From assembly GCA_964623315.1 (NCBI GenBank), contig CAZUSU010000013.1:1-32551 (forward strand): a stretch of 32,551 bases of DNA, in the 5' to 3' direction. The notes beneath the pieces were generated by a model. It was given only the letters and a program-made list of their open reading frames with translations, was not told where the DNA came from and did no database searches. This DNA is from CAZUSU01 sp964623315. GTDB lineage: Bacteria > Patescibacteriota > Patescibacteriia > Magasanikbacterales > 2-02-FULL-50-9b. Of this stretch, positions 1-6,477 are shown piece by piece. Positions within the stretch are counted from its first letter, which is position 1. Every line of letters starts with the position of its first letter. The position numbers and the translations under genes were made by a program.

Positions 1-7
1 ACCAAAT

Positions 8-253
8 ATGAAAATCAAACAAGTGATTGAAGAAACAATCGGCTGGTACGGCACCATTGCAATAGTCGGAGCTTTTGCAATGGTAAGTTTTGAAGTACTA
101 GCCCCCAGAAATCTCCTCTATCTAATTCTTAACGGGACAGGAGCTTTAGGTATTGTTTACATCTCATTTAAAAAGAAAGCGTACCCGCCCGGTGTGTTGA
201 ATATCATTTGGGCAATCATAGCAGGAATCGCTATCGTTAGATCACTTGTTTAA
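8..253 (+). CDS. Small membrane protein, CBU_0592-like
   Basis: This 81-aa protein has two to three hydrophobic helices (about residues 13-31, 36-53 and 61-79) joined by short basic loops. The core pattern (Tyr-Leu-Ile-Leu-Asn, then GALG, then a Ser-x-x-x-Lys-Lys-Ala-Tyr-Pro turn, then Leu-Asn-x-x-Trp) is what I recall from the CBU_0592 family of short bacterial membrane proteins, whose function is unknown. The ATG lies only 7 bases from the window edge, so its promoter is out of view. The gene is AT-rich, like the antiporter gene further right and unlike the GC-rich minus-strand gene that follows. The membrane location is seen from composition; the family assignment is from memory of its pattern. 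Confidence 0.7.
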   Translation: MKIKQVIEETIGWYGTIAIVGAFAMVSFEVLAPRNLLYLILNGTGALGIVYISFKKKAYPPGVLNIIWAIIAGIAIVRSLV

Positions 254-301
254 TTTTTTCCGCCCGCCCCTAGTACTGATATTTCTCGCTTTGGTAAAAC
301 T

Positions 302-351
302 AAAAAAGAAGCCCCCGCACTGGTCAATCCCGAAGGATATTCCAGCGCGGG
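302..351 (-). terminator. Intrinsic terminator of the 377-652 gene
   Basis: Read on the minus strand, a 10-bp GC-rich stem (342-351 with 314-323, one G-T wobble) encloses an ATCC-TTCG-GGAT inner hairpin with a UUCG-type tetraloop, and is followed by a run of six T (plus positions 307-302). It begins 25 bases past the stop codon of the minus-strand gene. Confidence 0.75.
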
Positions 352-376
352 TGCGCGGATGGGCGGAGTGGGCGTG

Positions 377-652
377 TCACCGCACCCCTAGAGATGCCAC
401 GATGACCACCGTGGCGCGCCAGATGGCCACAACAAACAGCAGAGTGCCGGCGTACACAGAGAGGACGACAACGCTCCTCTTCCATACGAGGCCGAGGACG
501 AAACATGCTGTCGTCTGGGCGATCAGGGCGATCATGAAGTTGCCGCTGATTGCCAGCACGAGGCCGAGGACGAGCACACCGACCACGTACTCCATGCCCA
601 CATGCTTGACCTCTGGGCTGGAGGTGGGATTGTCTTGATTTTGCCGCTCCAT
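377..652 (-). CDS. Small GC-rich membrane protein, unknown function
   Basis: I do not recognise this 91-aa protein. After a polar N-terminus of about 18 residues (rich in Gln, Asn, Pro, Ser) it is almost entirely hydrophobic, with about three membrane helices (roughly residues 20-42, 43-58 and 61-85) and one Lys-Arg turn. The start at 652 is chosen because a strong SD (GAAGGAG) sits 5 bases upstream; the reading frame stays open further upstream but has no such site. The gene is a complete stand-alone unit: TTGACA promoter at 773-778, SD, and a terminator after the stop. Its GC-rich codons differ from the AT-rich plus-strand genes on both sides. It lies opposite to its neighbours, so it is not in an operon with them. 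Confidence 0.65.
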   Translation of the reverse strand: MERQNQDNPTSSPEVKHVGMEYVVGVLVLGLVLAISGNFMIALIAQTTACFVLGLVWKRSVVVLSVYAGTLLFVVAIWRATVVIVASLGVR

Positions 653-749
653 CTGAACTCCTTCGGATATGTGATGTTTTAACGGGCGCCTGTTCAGGAA
701 TCCGCTCAACATCTGTGTGCAACACAGGACTACTAAAACAGAATAAATG

Positions 750-778
750 AGTATGCCACCTATTTATGATCCTGTCAA
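750..778 (-). promoter_or_regulatory. Promoter of the 377-652 gene (TTGACA-17-CATACT)
   Basis: On the minus strand TTGACA (778-773) is followed after exactly 17 bases by CATACT (755-750), four of six matches to the -10 consensus. The rest of the 653-905 gap holds this long leader, about 90 bases, and the upstream region of the 906 gene. I see no other gene there. Confidence 0.65.
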
Positions 779-850
779 GCCAATGGCGACTGACATCTCC
801 GTCTCCCGTCCTTTCTTGATTTTTAAAATTTGTATATTACGTCCGGTTTG

Positions 851-859
851 TGGTAAACT
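851..859 (+). promoter_or_regulatory. Possible extended -10 for the 906 gene
   Basis: TGG-TAAACT matches the extended -10 pattern TGnTATAAT in the TG and four of the six hexamer positions. It lies about 46 bases before the ATG at 906. No convincing -35 is visible. Confidence 0.35.
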
Positions 860-905
860 ATCAGCCGCAACATTTTATTAGAGTGCTCGCAGGAACAGAT
901 AAATT

Positions 906-1124
906 ATGTCAAAAAATAAATTAACGTTGAATTATCTCGCAAAAAATATTTCTATCGTCATCGGGCTCGTATTAATTTGGCGAGGTATATGGTATGTGCT
1001 TGACGCTTTTGATAAATGGTTTTTTGGCGGGAGTCATTTTTGGACAGCACTGCTTGGGATTATTGTTGGACTCGTGATTCTCTATTTACCCGATCATGAT
1101 TTGAAAGAAATTGAAAAATTATAG
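906..1124 (+). CDS. Two-helix small membrane protein, unknown function
   Basis: This 72-aa protein has a basic N-terminus (MSKNKL), one hydrophobic helix at about residues 13-32, a loop rich in Trp, Phe and Gly, a second helix at about residues 44-60, and a charged C-terminal tail. I cannot name a family. It stands directly before the CaCA antiporter gene (33 bases to the preferred ATG, or 3 bases to an in-frame TTG), so the two are probably co-transcribed and it may be a small partner of the transporter. No SD is visible before its ATG. Its AT-rich codon use matches the antiporter. Confidence 0.65.
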   Translation: MSKNKLTLNYLAKNISIVIGLVLIWRGIWYVLDAFDKWFFGGSHFWTALLGIIVGLVILYLPDHDLKEIEKL

Positions 1125-1157
1125 TTATTGGATAATTATTACTTGCCAAAATTTATT

Positions 1158-2114
1158 ATGCTTACCTACGTCCTATTTATTATAGGATTTTTCATTCTCA
1201 TTAAAGGGGCGGATATTTTGGTTGATGGTTCGGCTTCAATCGCAAAAAAAATGAGGATTCCGACAATTGCCATTGGGTTAACTGTCGTGGCGTTCGGCAC
1301 TTCTGCCCCTGAATTTGTTGTTGCCGTTTTAGCAAGCGCCCAAGGTAACAGTGAAATTGCAATTGGCAATATAGTAGGAAGCAATATAGCAAATATCTTA
1401 TTGGTTCTTGGAATTTCCGCCATTATTTACCCCATAACCGCAAAGAGAAACACCGTTTTAAAAGAAATTCCATTAAGCTTTTTGGCTATTATCCTCTTGT
1501 GGTTTATGGCCAACGACATAATTATTGATAAAACGAGCTTTTCTGGCATCACCAGAATAGACGGCCTTATTCTTCTGTCTTTTTTTATTTTGTTTCTTTA
1601 CCACACGTTCGGAATCACAAAAGCAGATACCGACATCGTTGCAGAAGACATAAAAGTTTTTAACTATCCCAAGGCGATACTATTTGTTATTTTTGGTATT
1701 GCTGGTTTGGTGATTGGCGGAAAATGGGTTGTTGAAGGGGCGGTTACCATCGCAGAATTTTTCAACATTAGCCAATCATTAATCGGATTAACCATTGTTG
1801 CCGTTGGGACGTCTTTGCCCGAATTGGCCACTTCAGCCGTAGCCGCTTACAAAAAACAATCAGACATTGCGATTGGAAATGTCGTTGGGTCAAACATTTT
1901 CAACATCTTTTGGATTCTTGGCGCCGGTGCGATTGTTAGACCACTGCCATTTAATGCCCGTTTTAACACAGACATCGCGATAGCCGCATTTGCAACTGTT
2001 TTGTTGTTTTTTATAATGTCTGTTGGTAAAAAAAGGGTGATAAAAAGGTGGCAAGGAATATTTATGGTCACTGTATATGTGGGATATGTCGTGTTTTTAG
2101 TTTTGACTAAATAA
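1158..2114 (+). CDS. CaCA-family sodium/calcium (cation) antiporter
   Basis: This 318-aa membrane protein has the two inverted alpha repeats of the Ca2+:cation antiporter superfamily. Repeat one carries GTSAPE (residues 47-52) and GNIVGSNIAN (70-79); repeat two carries GTSLPE (217-222) and GNVVGSNIFN (240-249). In the family the Glu/Asp and Asn/Ser residues of these motifs bind the ions exchanged across the membrane. Length and a predicted ten or so helices fit YrbG-like members. The ATG at 1158 is preferred because the protein then begins at the first helix; a TTG at 1128 would add ten polar residues. It follows the 72-aa membrane gene and is probably in its operon. Coding is AT-rich. Which cation is transported cannot be read from the sequence. 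Confidence 0.92.
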   Translation: MLTYVLFIIGFFILIKGADILVDGSASIAKKMRIPTIAIGLTVVAFGTSAPEFVVAVLASAQGNSEIAIGNIVGSNIANILLVLGISAIIYPITAKRNTVLKEIPLSFLAIILLWFMANDIIIDKTSFSGITRIDGLILLSFFILFLYHTFGITKADTDIVAEDIKVFNYPKAILFVIFGIAGLVIGGKWVVEGAVTIAEFFNISQSLIGLTIVAVGTSLPELATSAVAAYKKQSDIAIGNVVGSNIFNIFWILGAGAIVRPLPFNARFNTDIAIAAFATVLLFFIMSVGKKRVIKRWQGIFMVTVYVGYVVFLVLTK

Positions 2115-2146
2115 ACCATCCCCACTAGCCAATTTGCTGGACTTTG

Positions 2147-2155
2147 TGCTATCAT
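2147..2155 (+). promoter_or_regulatory. Extended -10 promoter of the HU gene
   Basis: TGC-TATCAT, within TGTGCTATCAT, is an extended -10 with no recognisable -35. Transcription would start near 2162 and give a leader of about 26 bases without an SD. The same TGTGCTAT core occurs before two other genes in this window. Confidence 0.55.
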
Positions 2156-2187
2156 GTGCGCAATCATTAATCACGTAACCCATTTCT

Positions 2188-2469
2188 ATGGCAAAAATGA
2201 CAAAGTCAGCCATCCTTGACGCCCTCGCCGGCAAGACCGGTTTGAGCAAAAAGGATGTTGGTTCAGTGCTCGACGCAGTGGCAGAATTGGCCTATTCAGA
2301 GGTCAAAAAGAGCGGTGAATTTACGCTCGCCGGTCTCGGCAAGCTCGTGAAAGTGCATCGCAAGGCGCGCGAAGGGCGCAACCCAGCAACGGGCGCAACC
2401 ATTCAAATTGCGGCCAAAACAGTGGTAAAATTCCGCGTAGCAAAGGCGGCAAAGGACGCAGTGCTCTAA
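2188..2469 (+). CDS. HU-family DNA-binding protein
   Basis: This 93-aa protein is a full-length HU/IHF-type nucleoid protein. It has the N-terminal helical pair used for dimerisation (residues 3-40, with the typical start KMTKSAILDALA), the beta saddle, and the RNPATG tip of the DNA-binding arm (residues 64-69), followed by the usual IxIxAxxVVKFRxxKAxKDAV ending. Such proteins bind and bend DNA as dimers and compact the chromosome. The gene is a single unit with its own extended -10 promoter and a strong terminator. No SD precedes the ATG. The histone-like role is certain from the family; which HU subtype it is cannot be told. Confidence 0.97.
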   Translation: MAKMTKSAILDALAGKTGLSKKDVGSVLDAVAELAYSEVKKSGEFTLAGLGKLVKVHRKAREGRNPATGATIQIAAKTVVKFRVAKAAKDAVL

Positions 2470-2488
2470 ATTTGATCGTCCGGTTAAA

Positions 2489-2516
2489 AAAATACCGCCT
2501 TGTGGGGCGGTATTTT
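2489..2516 (+). terminator. Intrinsic terminator of the HU gene
   Basis: A perfect 11-bp stem (2489-2499 with 2506-2516) with a 6-base loop starts 19 bases after the HU stop. The left arm begins in an A run and the right arm ends in TTTT, so it could act in both directions. Confidence 0.75.
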
Positions 2517-2528
2517 ATATGCTATAGT
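2500..2528 (+). promoter_or_regulatory. lemA promoter embedded in the HU terminator
   Basis: TTGTGG (2500-2505) lies in the terminator loop. After 17 bases, which form the right arm of the terminator stem and the extended element TGC, comes TATAGT (2523-2528). Transcription would start near 2535, giving a leader of about 16 bases without an SD. Confidence 0.6.
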
Positions 2529-2550
2529 CAAAACACTAACCCCTACTCTT

Positions 2551-3120
2551 ATGAGCATCGGCATTATTTTGTTAATAGTTCTCGGCGTCGTCGTGCTGGC
2601 CGTTATCATGATGTACAACGGCCTCGTTTCGTTGCGCAACCGCACCAAAGAAGCGTGGTCAGACATTGACGTGCAACTAAAGCGTCGTTATGACCTTATC
2701 CCCAACCTCATTGAAACGGTCAAGGGGTATGCCGCCCACGAACAAGACACTTTGCAAAACGTTGTTGAAGCGCGCAACTCTGCTATGAAAACACACGACG
2801 CGTCCGGCGCGTCAATGCAAGAAAAAATGCAGGCGGAAAATGCGCTTTCATCTACACTCAAATCAATTTTCGCATTGAGCGAAAATTATCCGGACCTCAA
2901 GGCAAATCAAAATTTTGCCAAATTGCAGGATGAATTATCTGATACGGAAAATAAAATTCAAGCATCGCGCCGCTTTTACAACGGCAATGCGCGTGATTTG
3001 AACATCAAAATTGAAACGTTCCCGTCAAATATTATTGCCGGTTCGTTTGGTTTCACCAAGGTTGAATTCTTTGAGGTCGCCGATGCGGCACAACGCGAAA
3101 ATGTGCAGGTGAAATTTTAA
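2551..3120 (+). CDS. lemA: LemA family protein
   Basis: This 189-aa protein matches LemA: an N-terminal membrane helix (residues 2-20), then the conserved stretch with RNRTKEAWSDIDVQLKRR and DLIPNLIETVKGYAAHE (about residues 28-66), then long helices forming the cytosolic or periplasmic bundle. The function of LemA is not established; it is often found beside HtpX, as here, and a link to membrane quality control has been suggested. The ATG at 2551 is chosen because it places the helix at the N-terminus and sits about 16 bases from the predicted transcription start; upstream in-frame codons lie in the promoter and terminator. htpX follows after 12 bases, so the two form an operon. Confidence 0.95.
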   Translation: MSIGIILLIVLGVVVLAVIMMYNGLVSLRNRTKEAWSDIDVQLKRRYDLIPNLIETVKGYAAHEQDTLQNVVEARNSAMKTHDASGASMQEKMQAENALSSTLKSIFALSENYPDLKANQNFAKLQDELSDTENKIQASRRFYNGNARDLNIKIETFPSNIIAGSFGFTKVEFFEVADAAQRENVQVKF

Positions 3121-3132
3121 TCCGCCCGCAAC

Positions 3133-4020
3133 ATGTACAACCAAATCAGTTCCAACAAACGTAAGACGTGGCTGATGGTGGCGCTGTTTGTGTTGTTGCT
3201 CGGCGCTATCGGATATGCCGCATCACTGTACACCGGCCAGCCGCCATTTAGCACCATCGGTATTGCGCTCATAATTTCGTTAGCAATGACACTGGTCAGT
3301 TTTTACGCCGGCGATTCAATTGCATTGTCTGCGGCCGGCGCCCACGCCGTAACGCGAAATGAAAATCCATACCTGCACCGACTCGTGGAAAATTTGTGCA
3401 TCACAGCCGGCATAAAAACCGTGCCAAAATTATACGTCATCCAAGATAGCGCCATAAACGCTTTTGCCACGGGCCGCGATCCGGCACATGCGTCAATCGC
3501 CGTCACTACCGGCGCGATGGAAAAATTGGAAAACGAAGAATTAGAGGGTGTGCTCGCGCATGAACTTTCGCACATTACCAACTATGACATTCGGCTCATG
3601 ACCGTCGTGGTGGTTTTGGTGGGTGTCATTGCGCTCATCGCGGACATGATGCGATTTGCGCGTCCGGGCGGTGGTGATAACGGCTCAAACCGCGGCCCGA
3701 GTATTTTAGCGATCGTCGGCCTTGTTTTAATTATCCTCTCCCCCCTCATCGCCGAACTGATAAAATTGGCCGTATCGCGCCGTCGTGAATATTTGGCTGA
3801 CGCGTCCGGCGCCCTACTCACCCGCTATCCGGAAGGATTGGCGCGCGCGCTGGAAAAAATCCGCGACTCCAACCGGCCCATGGAACATCGCAATCACGCC
3901 ACGGCGCATCTCTTTTTTGAATCACCTTTTCGGTCACCGGGCAAAAAATTGGCGTCGTGGTTTTCCACGCATCCGCCGATTGACGAACGGATTGCTGAAT
4001 TACGTAAAGCCGGTGGTTGA
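3133..4020 (+). CDS. htpX: HtpX-like M48 family zinc metalloprotease
   Basis: This 295-aa membrane protease has two N-terminal helices (residues 13-31 and 40-59), the zinc-binding HELSH motif (residues 133-137, catalytic Glu134), two further helices (145-165 and 180-203), and the third zinc ligand Glu209 in the RREYLAD segment. It ends with the usual STHPPIDERIAELR signature. HtpX degrades misfolded or damaged membrane proteins from the cytosolic side. Length and helix order are typical. It is the second gene of the lemA-htpX operon. No SD precedes the ATG. The -35 of the next promoter begins inside its stop region. Confidence 0.96.
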   Translation: MYNQISSNKRKTWLMVALFVLLLGAIGYAASLYTGQPPFSTIGIALIISLAMTLVSFYAGDSIALSAAGAHAVTRNENPYLHRLVENLCITAGIKTVPKLYVIQDSAINAFATGRDPAHASIAVTTGAMEKLENEELEGVLAHELSHITNYDIRLMTVVVVLVGVIALIADMMRFARPGGGDNGSNRGPSILAIVGLVLIILSPLIAELIKLAVSRRREYLADASGALLTRYPEGLARALEKIRDSNRPMEHRNHATAHLFFESPFRSPGKKLASWFSTHPPIDERIAELRKAGG

Positions 4021-4045
4021 CAAATTTTGACTTATTGTTTATATT
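4017..4045 (+). promoter_or_regulatory. Promoter of the 4107 gene (TTGACA-17-TATATT)
   Basis: TTGACA at 4017-4022 overlaps the htpX stop codon. A 17-base spacer leads to TATATT at 4040-4045. This is close to the sigma-70 consensus, unlike the promoters of the surrounding core genes. Its leader of about 55 bases contains a small GCGGA/TCCGC hairpin just before the SD. Confidence 0.75.
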
Positions 4046-4106
4046 GTTTGCGACCAGTAGGACACGCCTCAAACCGCGGACGTAAAAAATCCGCAAAGGA
4101 AGGGTC

Positions 4107-4430
4107 ATGGACAAGAATGGAATGGGGGGTAGATTCACCGTCACGGTGTTCTACGACCAACACGGCGCAGTCGACAAAGCGTGGGGTGCATGGTACGCGG
4201 AAACGCGACGCGACGGCCTGCTCGTGCGGGCGAGGGGGTCCGAACGTCAACAGGCGATTGAGCGTCTGGCACAGCGTCTTGCCGGCGAACACTGGAAAGT
4301 GGCGCTCAAAAGGTTTGCGGTGACGCAAGCCGCCGGATCGAAGGTGCCGACCGTGCGCGTCAATCGTACGCCACCGCCGCGCCACGTGCGCGACAGCGGC
4401 AGGTGGCCTATCGCGACGGTCACCATCTAG
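4107..4430 (+). CDS. Hypothetical 107-aa basic protein
   Basis: I do not recognise this protein. It has no signal peptide and no membrane helix. The N-terminal part (residues 9-40) looks like a beta hairpin with alternating hydrophobic residues and a WGAWYAETRRDG turn; residues 45-60 look like an amphipathic helix (RQQAIERLAQRLAG); the C-terminus is basic and Pro-rich. The start is supported by an AAGGAAGG site just upstream, and the gene has its own consensus promoter and terminator, which favour this frame over longer ORFs on either strand here. Its high GC content matches the next two genes but not htpX. It is the first of three independent units in this block. Confidence 0.6.
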   Translation: MDKNGMGGRFTVTVFYDQHGAVDKAWGAWYAETRRDGLLVRARGSERQQAIERLAQRLAGEHWKVALKRFAVTQAAGSKVPTVRVNRTPPPRHVRDSGRWPIATVTI

Positions 4431-4484
4431 AGTATACCGTGGGGGGATTTTCAGAGCGGTATCCAACCAAACAAAAACCCTACC

Positions 4485-4512
4485 CAGCGCCCGCCCCCGG
4501 CGCTGTTTTTTT
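4485..4512 (+). terminator. Intrinsic terminator after the 4107 gene
   Basis: CAGCGCC (4485-4491) pairs perfectly with GGCGCTG (4499-4505) across a 7-base loop and is followed by seven T (4506-4512). Confidence 0.85.
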
Positions 4513-4516
4513 ATCC

Positions 4517-4545
4517 TTGACAAAATCGGCTATTTTAGATATAAA
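4517..4545 (+). promoter_or_regulatory. Promoter of the 4594 lipoprotein gene (TTGACA-17-TATAAA)
   Basis: TTGACA (4517-4522), a 17-base spacer and TATAAA (4540-4545) begin four bases after the previous terminator. The leader of about 40 bases ends in a strong SD, AGGAGGT, before the ATG at 4594. Confidence 0.85.
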
Positions 4546-4593
4546 CAAGCTACGGAGTAGCGCCGCGCCAAGGCGCGTAACAGGAGGTACCCG

Positions 4594-6348
4594 ATGAAAA
4601 GCTCTCATTTCTTCGCTGGCGCGGCAGTGAGCGTGTTGCTCATGGCCGCTTTGGCATGTTCAGATGACGTGGTGACCGAGTCACCCAAAGCAGACGTGGC
4701 AGGCAATCGCGCAGACGGACGCGGTGCAAACGACGGTTCTGCCGCCATCGACGCGGCAGACGCCGCTACGACGGACACCATCGTGGGGCCGCCGCCGTGC
4801 AAAACGGCAGTGGACTGCGACGACAAGAACACGTGCACCACGGACCTGTGCGACACGGGTGACGGCGCATGCCAACACCCGCCCCTACAAGATGAAACCG
4901 GTTGCGACGACGGCAACAAGTGCGTGCTCGGCGACGTGTGCAAAAAAGGCACGTGCGTTGGCGGTACGCTGGCCATCATGTGCGCGGACAACAATCCGTG
5001 CACCGATGACTCGTGCAATCCGCTGACGGGCGCCTGCGTGTTCCTTCCGAACACGGCCACGTGTACGGACAACGACGCCTGCACGTCCGGCGACAAATGC
5101 CAGGAAAACACCGGCGCCTGCAGTGGCGTCGCTGTTACCTGCGAAGACAACAACCCGTGCACCGCCGATTCGTGCGACAAGAAAAATGGGTGTAAGCACG
5201 CGCCCAAATCCAACTTGCCGTGCGACGACAGCAACAAGTGCACCAACGCCGACCTGTGCACAAGTGAAAACAAGTGCATTGGCACGACAGCCCTCTGTTC
5301 AGACGGAAACGCCTGTACAGTTGATACGTGCACACCCGACAGCGGCTGTACACTGGAGCCGGAAAAAAACGGTGAGGCGTGCAACGACGGCAACCCGTGC
5401 ACGGACAAGGACTCCTGCACGAACGCCATCTGTCAATCAGGCATTCCGAAATCGTGCGACGACGCCAACGAGTGCACCAAGGACTCGTGCGACAAGGTGT
5501 CCGGTACGTGTCAGAACATCGCGACAGAACTCGCATTCTGCAACGACGGCAACCTGTGCACGGACAAGGACAAGTGCAGTCCAGTCGGAACCACCAAGGC
5601 GTGCTTCGGCACGCCGCTCGACTGCAACGACGGCATCTCGTGCACGTCAGACGGATGCGATGCCAAGACCGGCTGTAAGACAACGCCGCAATCCAACATC
5701 CCCTGCGACGATGGCGATGGATGCTCGGAAGGCGACACATGTCAAAGTGGCAAATGCATCAAGGGCTCGTTGCAAAAGAATTGCACGGACGGGAATCCGT
5801 GCACGACCGAATCGTGCAACAGCTTGACCGGAAAGTGCACGGTGACGTTCAACGATGGACCGTGCGACGACGGCAACAAGTGCACTATAGATGACATCTG
5901 CAACAAGGGTATCGGCAACTGCGTCGGCGGGACGATGATCGTCTGCGAGGACAGCAACCAATGCACCGAGGACAAATGTTCAACGGTGTCAGGGTGCATC
6001 AACCCGCCGAAGAACGGCATCGCATGTGAGGACGGCAACGCCTGCACGAAAAAGGAGGTGTGCCTCAACGGCGCTTGCAAGCCGCAACAGTACACGGACT
6101 GCAACGACCTCAACCCGTGTACGATAGACAAATGCGATTACAACACGGGCAAGTGCTACAATACGAATGCGTCCAACACCACGGTGTGCGACGACGACGA
6201 TCCGTGCACGGATGGATCGTACTGTTCCAACGGGAAGTGTCCCACGACGCCGAAAACGTGCAACGACGGCAATCCATGCACCGCTGATGGATGCGACGGC
6301 ACAAACGGCAAGTGCATCAACAAGCCAATTCCGGGCTGCAAACCGTAG
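4594..6348 (+). CDS. Large cysteine-rich repeat lipoprotein (surface protein)
   Basis: This 584-aa protein starts with a lipoprotein-type signal (hydrophobic residues 8-21, lipobox ALAC, modified Cys22), then a spacer of about 45 residues rich in Ala, Asp and Gly. From Cys69 to the end it is nine tandem units of about 50 residues plus a closing half unit. Each unit has eight Cys in the pattern C-D-D-x-N-x-C-T-x-D-x-C, a Gly-Cys turn, then C-D-D-G-N-x-C-T-x-x-D-x-C and a G-x-C. About 80 Cys in total imply many disulfides, and the many Asp/Asn suggest metal binding. Such repeats are common in secreted proteins of Myxococcota and relatives. An adhesin or surface filament role is inference. The strong SD and AAG-biased lysine codons differ from the core genes. 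Confidence 0.85.
   Translation: MKSSHFFAGAAVSVLLMAALACSDDVVTESPKADVAGNRADGRGANDGSAAIDAADAATTDTIVGPPPCKTAVDCDDKNTCTTDLCDTGDGACQHPPLQDETGCDDGNKCVLGDVCKKGTCVGGTLAIMCADNNPCTDDSCNPLTGACVFLPNTATCTDNDACTSGDKCQENTGACSGVAVTCEDNNPCTADSCDKKNGCKHAPKSNLPCDDSNKCTNADLCTSENKCIGTTALCSDGNACTVDTCTPDSGCTLEPEKNGEACNDGNPCTDKDSCTNAICQSGIPKSCDDANECTKDSCDKVSGTCQNIATELAFCNDGNLCTDKDKCSPVGTTKACFGTPLDCNDGISCTSDGCDAKTGCKTTPQSNIPCDDGDGCSEGDTCQSGKCIKGSLQKNCTDGNPCTTESCNSLTGKCTVTFNDGPCDDGNKCTIDDICNKGIGNCVGGTMIVCEDSNQCTEDKCSTVSGCINPPKNGIACEDGNACTKKEVCLNGACKPQQYTDCNDLNPCTIDKCDYNTGKCYNTNASNTTVCDDDDPCTDGSYCSNGKCPTTPKTCNDGNPCTADGCDGTNGKCINKPIPGCKP
4798..6342 (+). repeat. Nine and a half tandem Cys-rich protein repeats
   Basis: The coding repeat has a period near 150 bases. 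Copies have diverged, but short stretches stay identical; for example the same 21 bases coding for a Cys-Asp-Asp-Gly-Asn-Lys-Cys segment occur near 4904 and near 5863. Copy number could vary by recombination. Confidence 0.85.
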
Positions 6349-6366
6349 CAGACCCAAACCCCAACC

Positions 6367-6403
6367 CCCCGCCAGCGCGTTGTCGCCGGCGGGGATCTTT
6401 TTT
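6367..6403 (+). terminator. Intrinsic terminator of the 4594 gene
   Basis: CCCCGCC-A-GC (6367-6376) pairs with GC-C-GGCGGGG (6385-6394), nine pairs with one mismatch and an 8-base loop, followed by ATC and six T (6398-6403). Confidence 0.85.
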
Positions 6404-6406
6404 AAC

Positions 6407-6435
6407 TTGACAATCGCGCGTCAGCGTGATAACTT
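6407..6435 (+). promoter_or_regulatory. Promoter of the 6478 lipoprotein gene (TTGACA-17-TAACTT)
   Basis: TTGACA (6407-6412) starts four bases past the previous terminator. A 17-base spacer leads to TAACTT (6430-6435). The terminator-then-promoter layout copies that at 4485-4545. Confidence 0.75.
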
Positions 6436-6477
6436 AAATTGCTCGCAATCACGCGAGTAAAACGCCGGAGGGGCGCG

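Noticed and set aside
4032..4523. 163-aa open frame on the minus strand across the 4107 gene
   Set aside because: The consensus promoter, SD and terminator all point to the plus-strand 107-aa gene; the minus frame has no start signals and spans the terminator and part of the next promoter.
4605..5429. 274-aa minus-strand open frame antisense to the Cys-rich lipoprotein
   Set aside because: It is a by-product of the repetitive, GC-rich coding on the plus strand: its His/Ser/Val-rich repeats mirror the Cys repeats, and no promoter or SD is seen.
4798..6342. Regular DNA repeats that might suggest a CRISPR-like or satellite array
   Set aside because: The period follows a protein repeat with diverged copies and an intact reading frame; there are no constant repeats with unique spacers.
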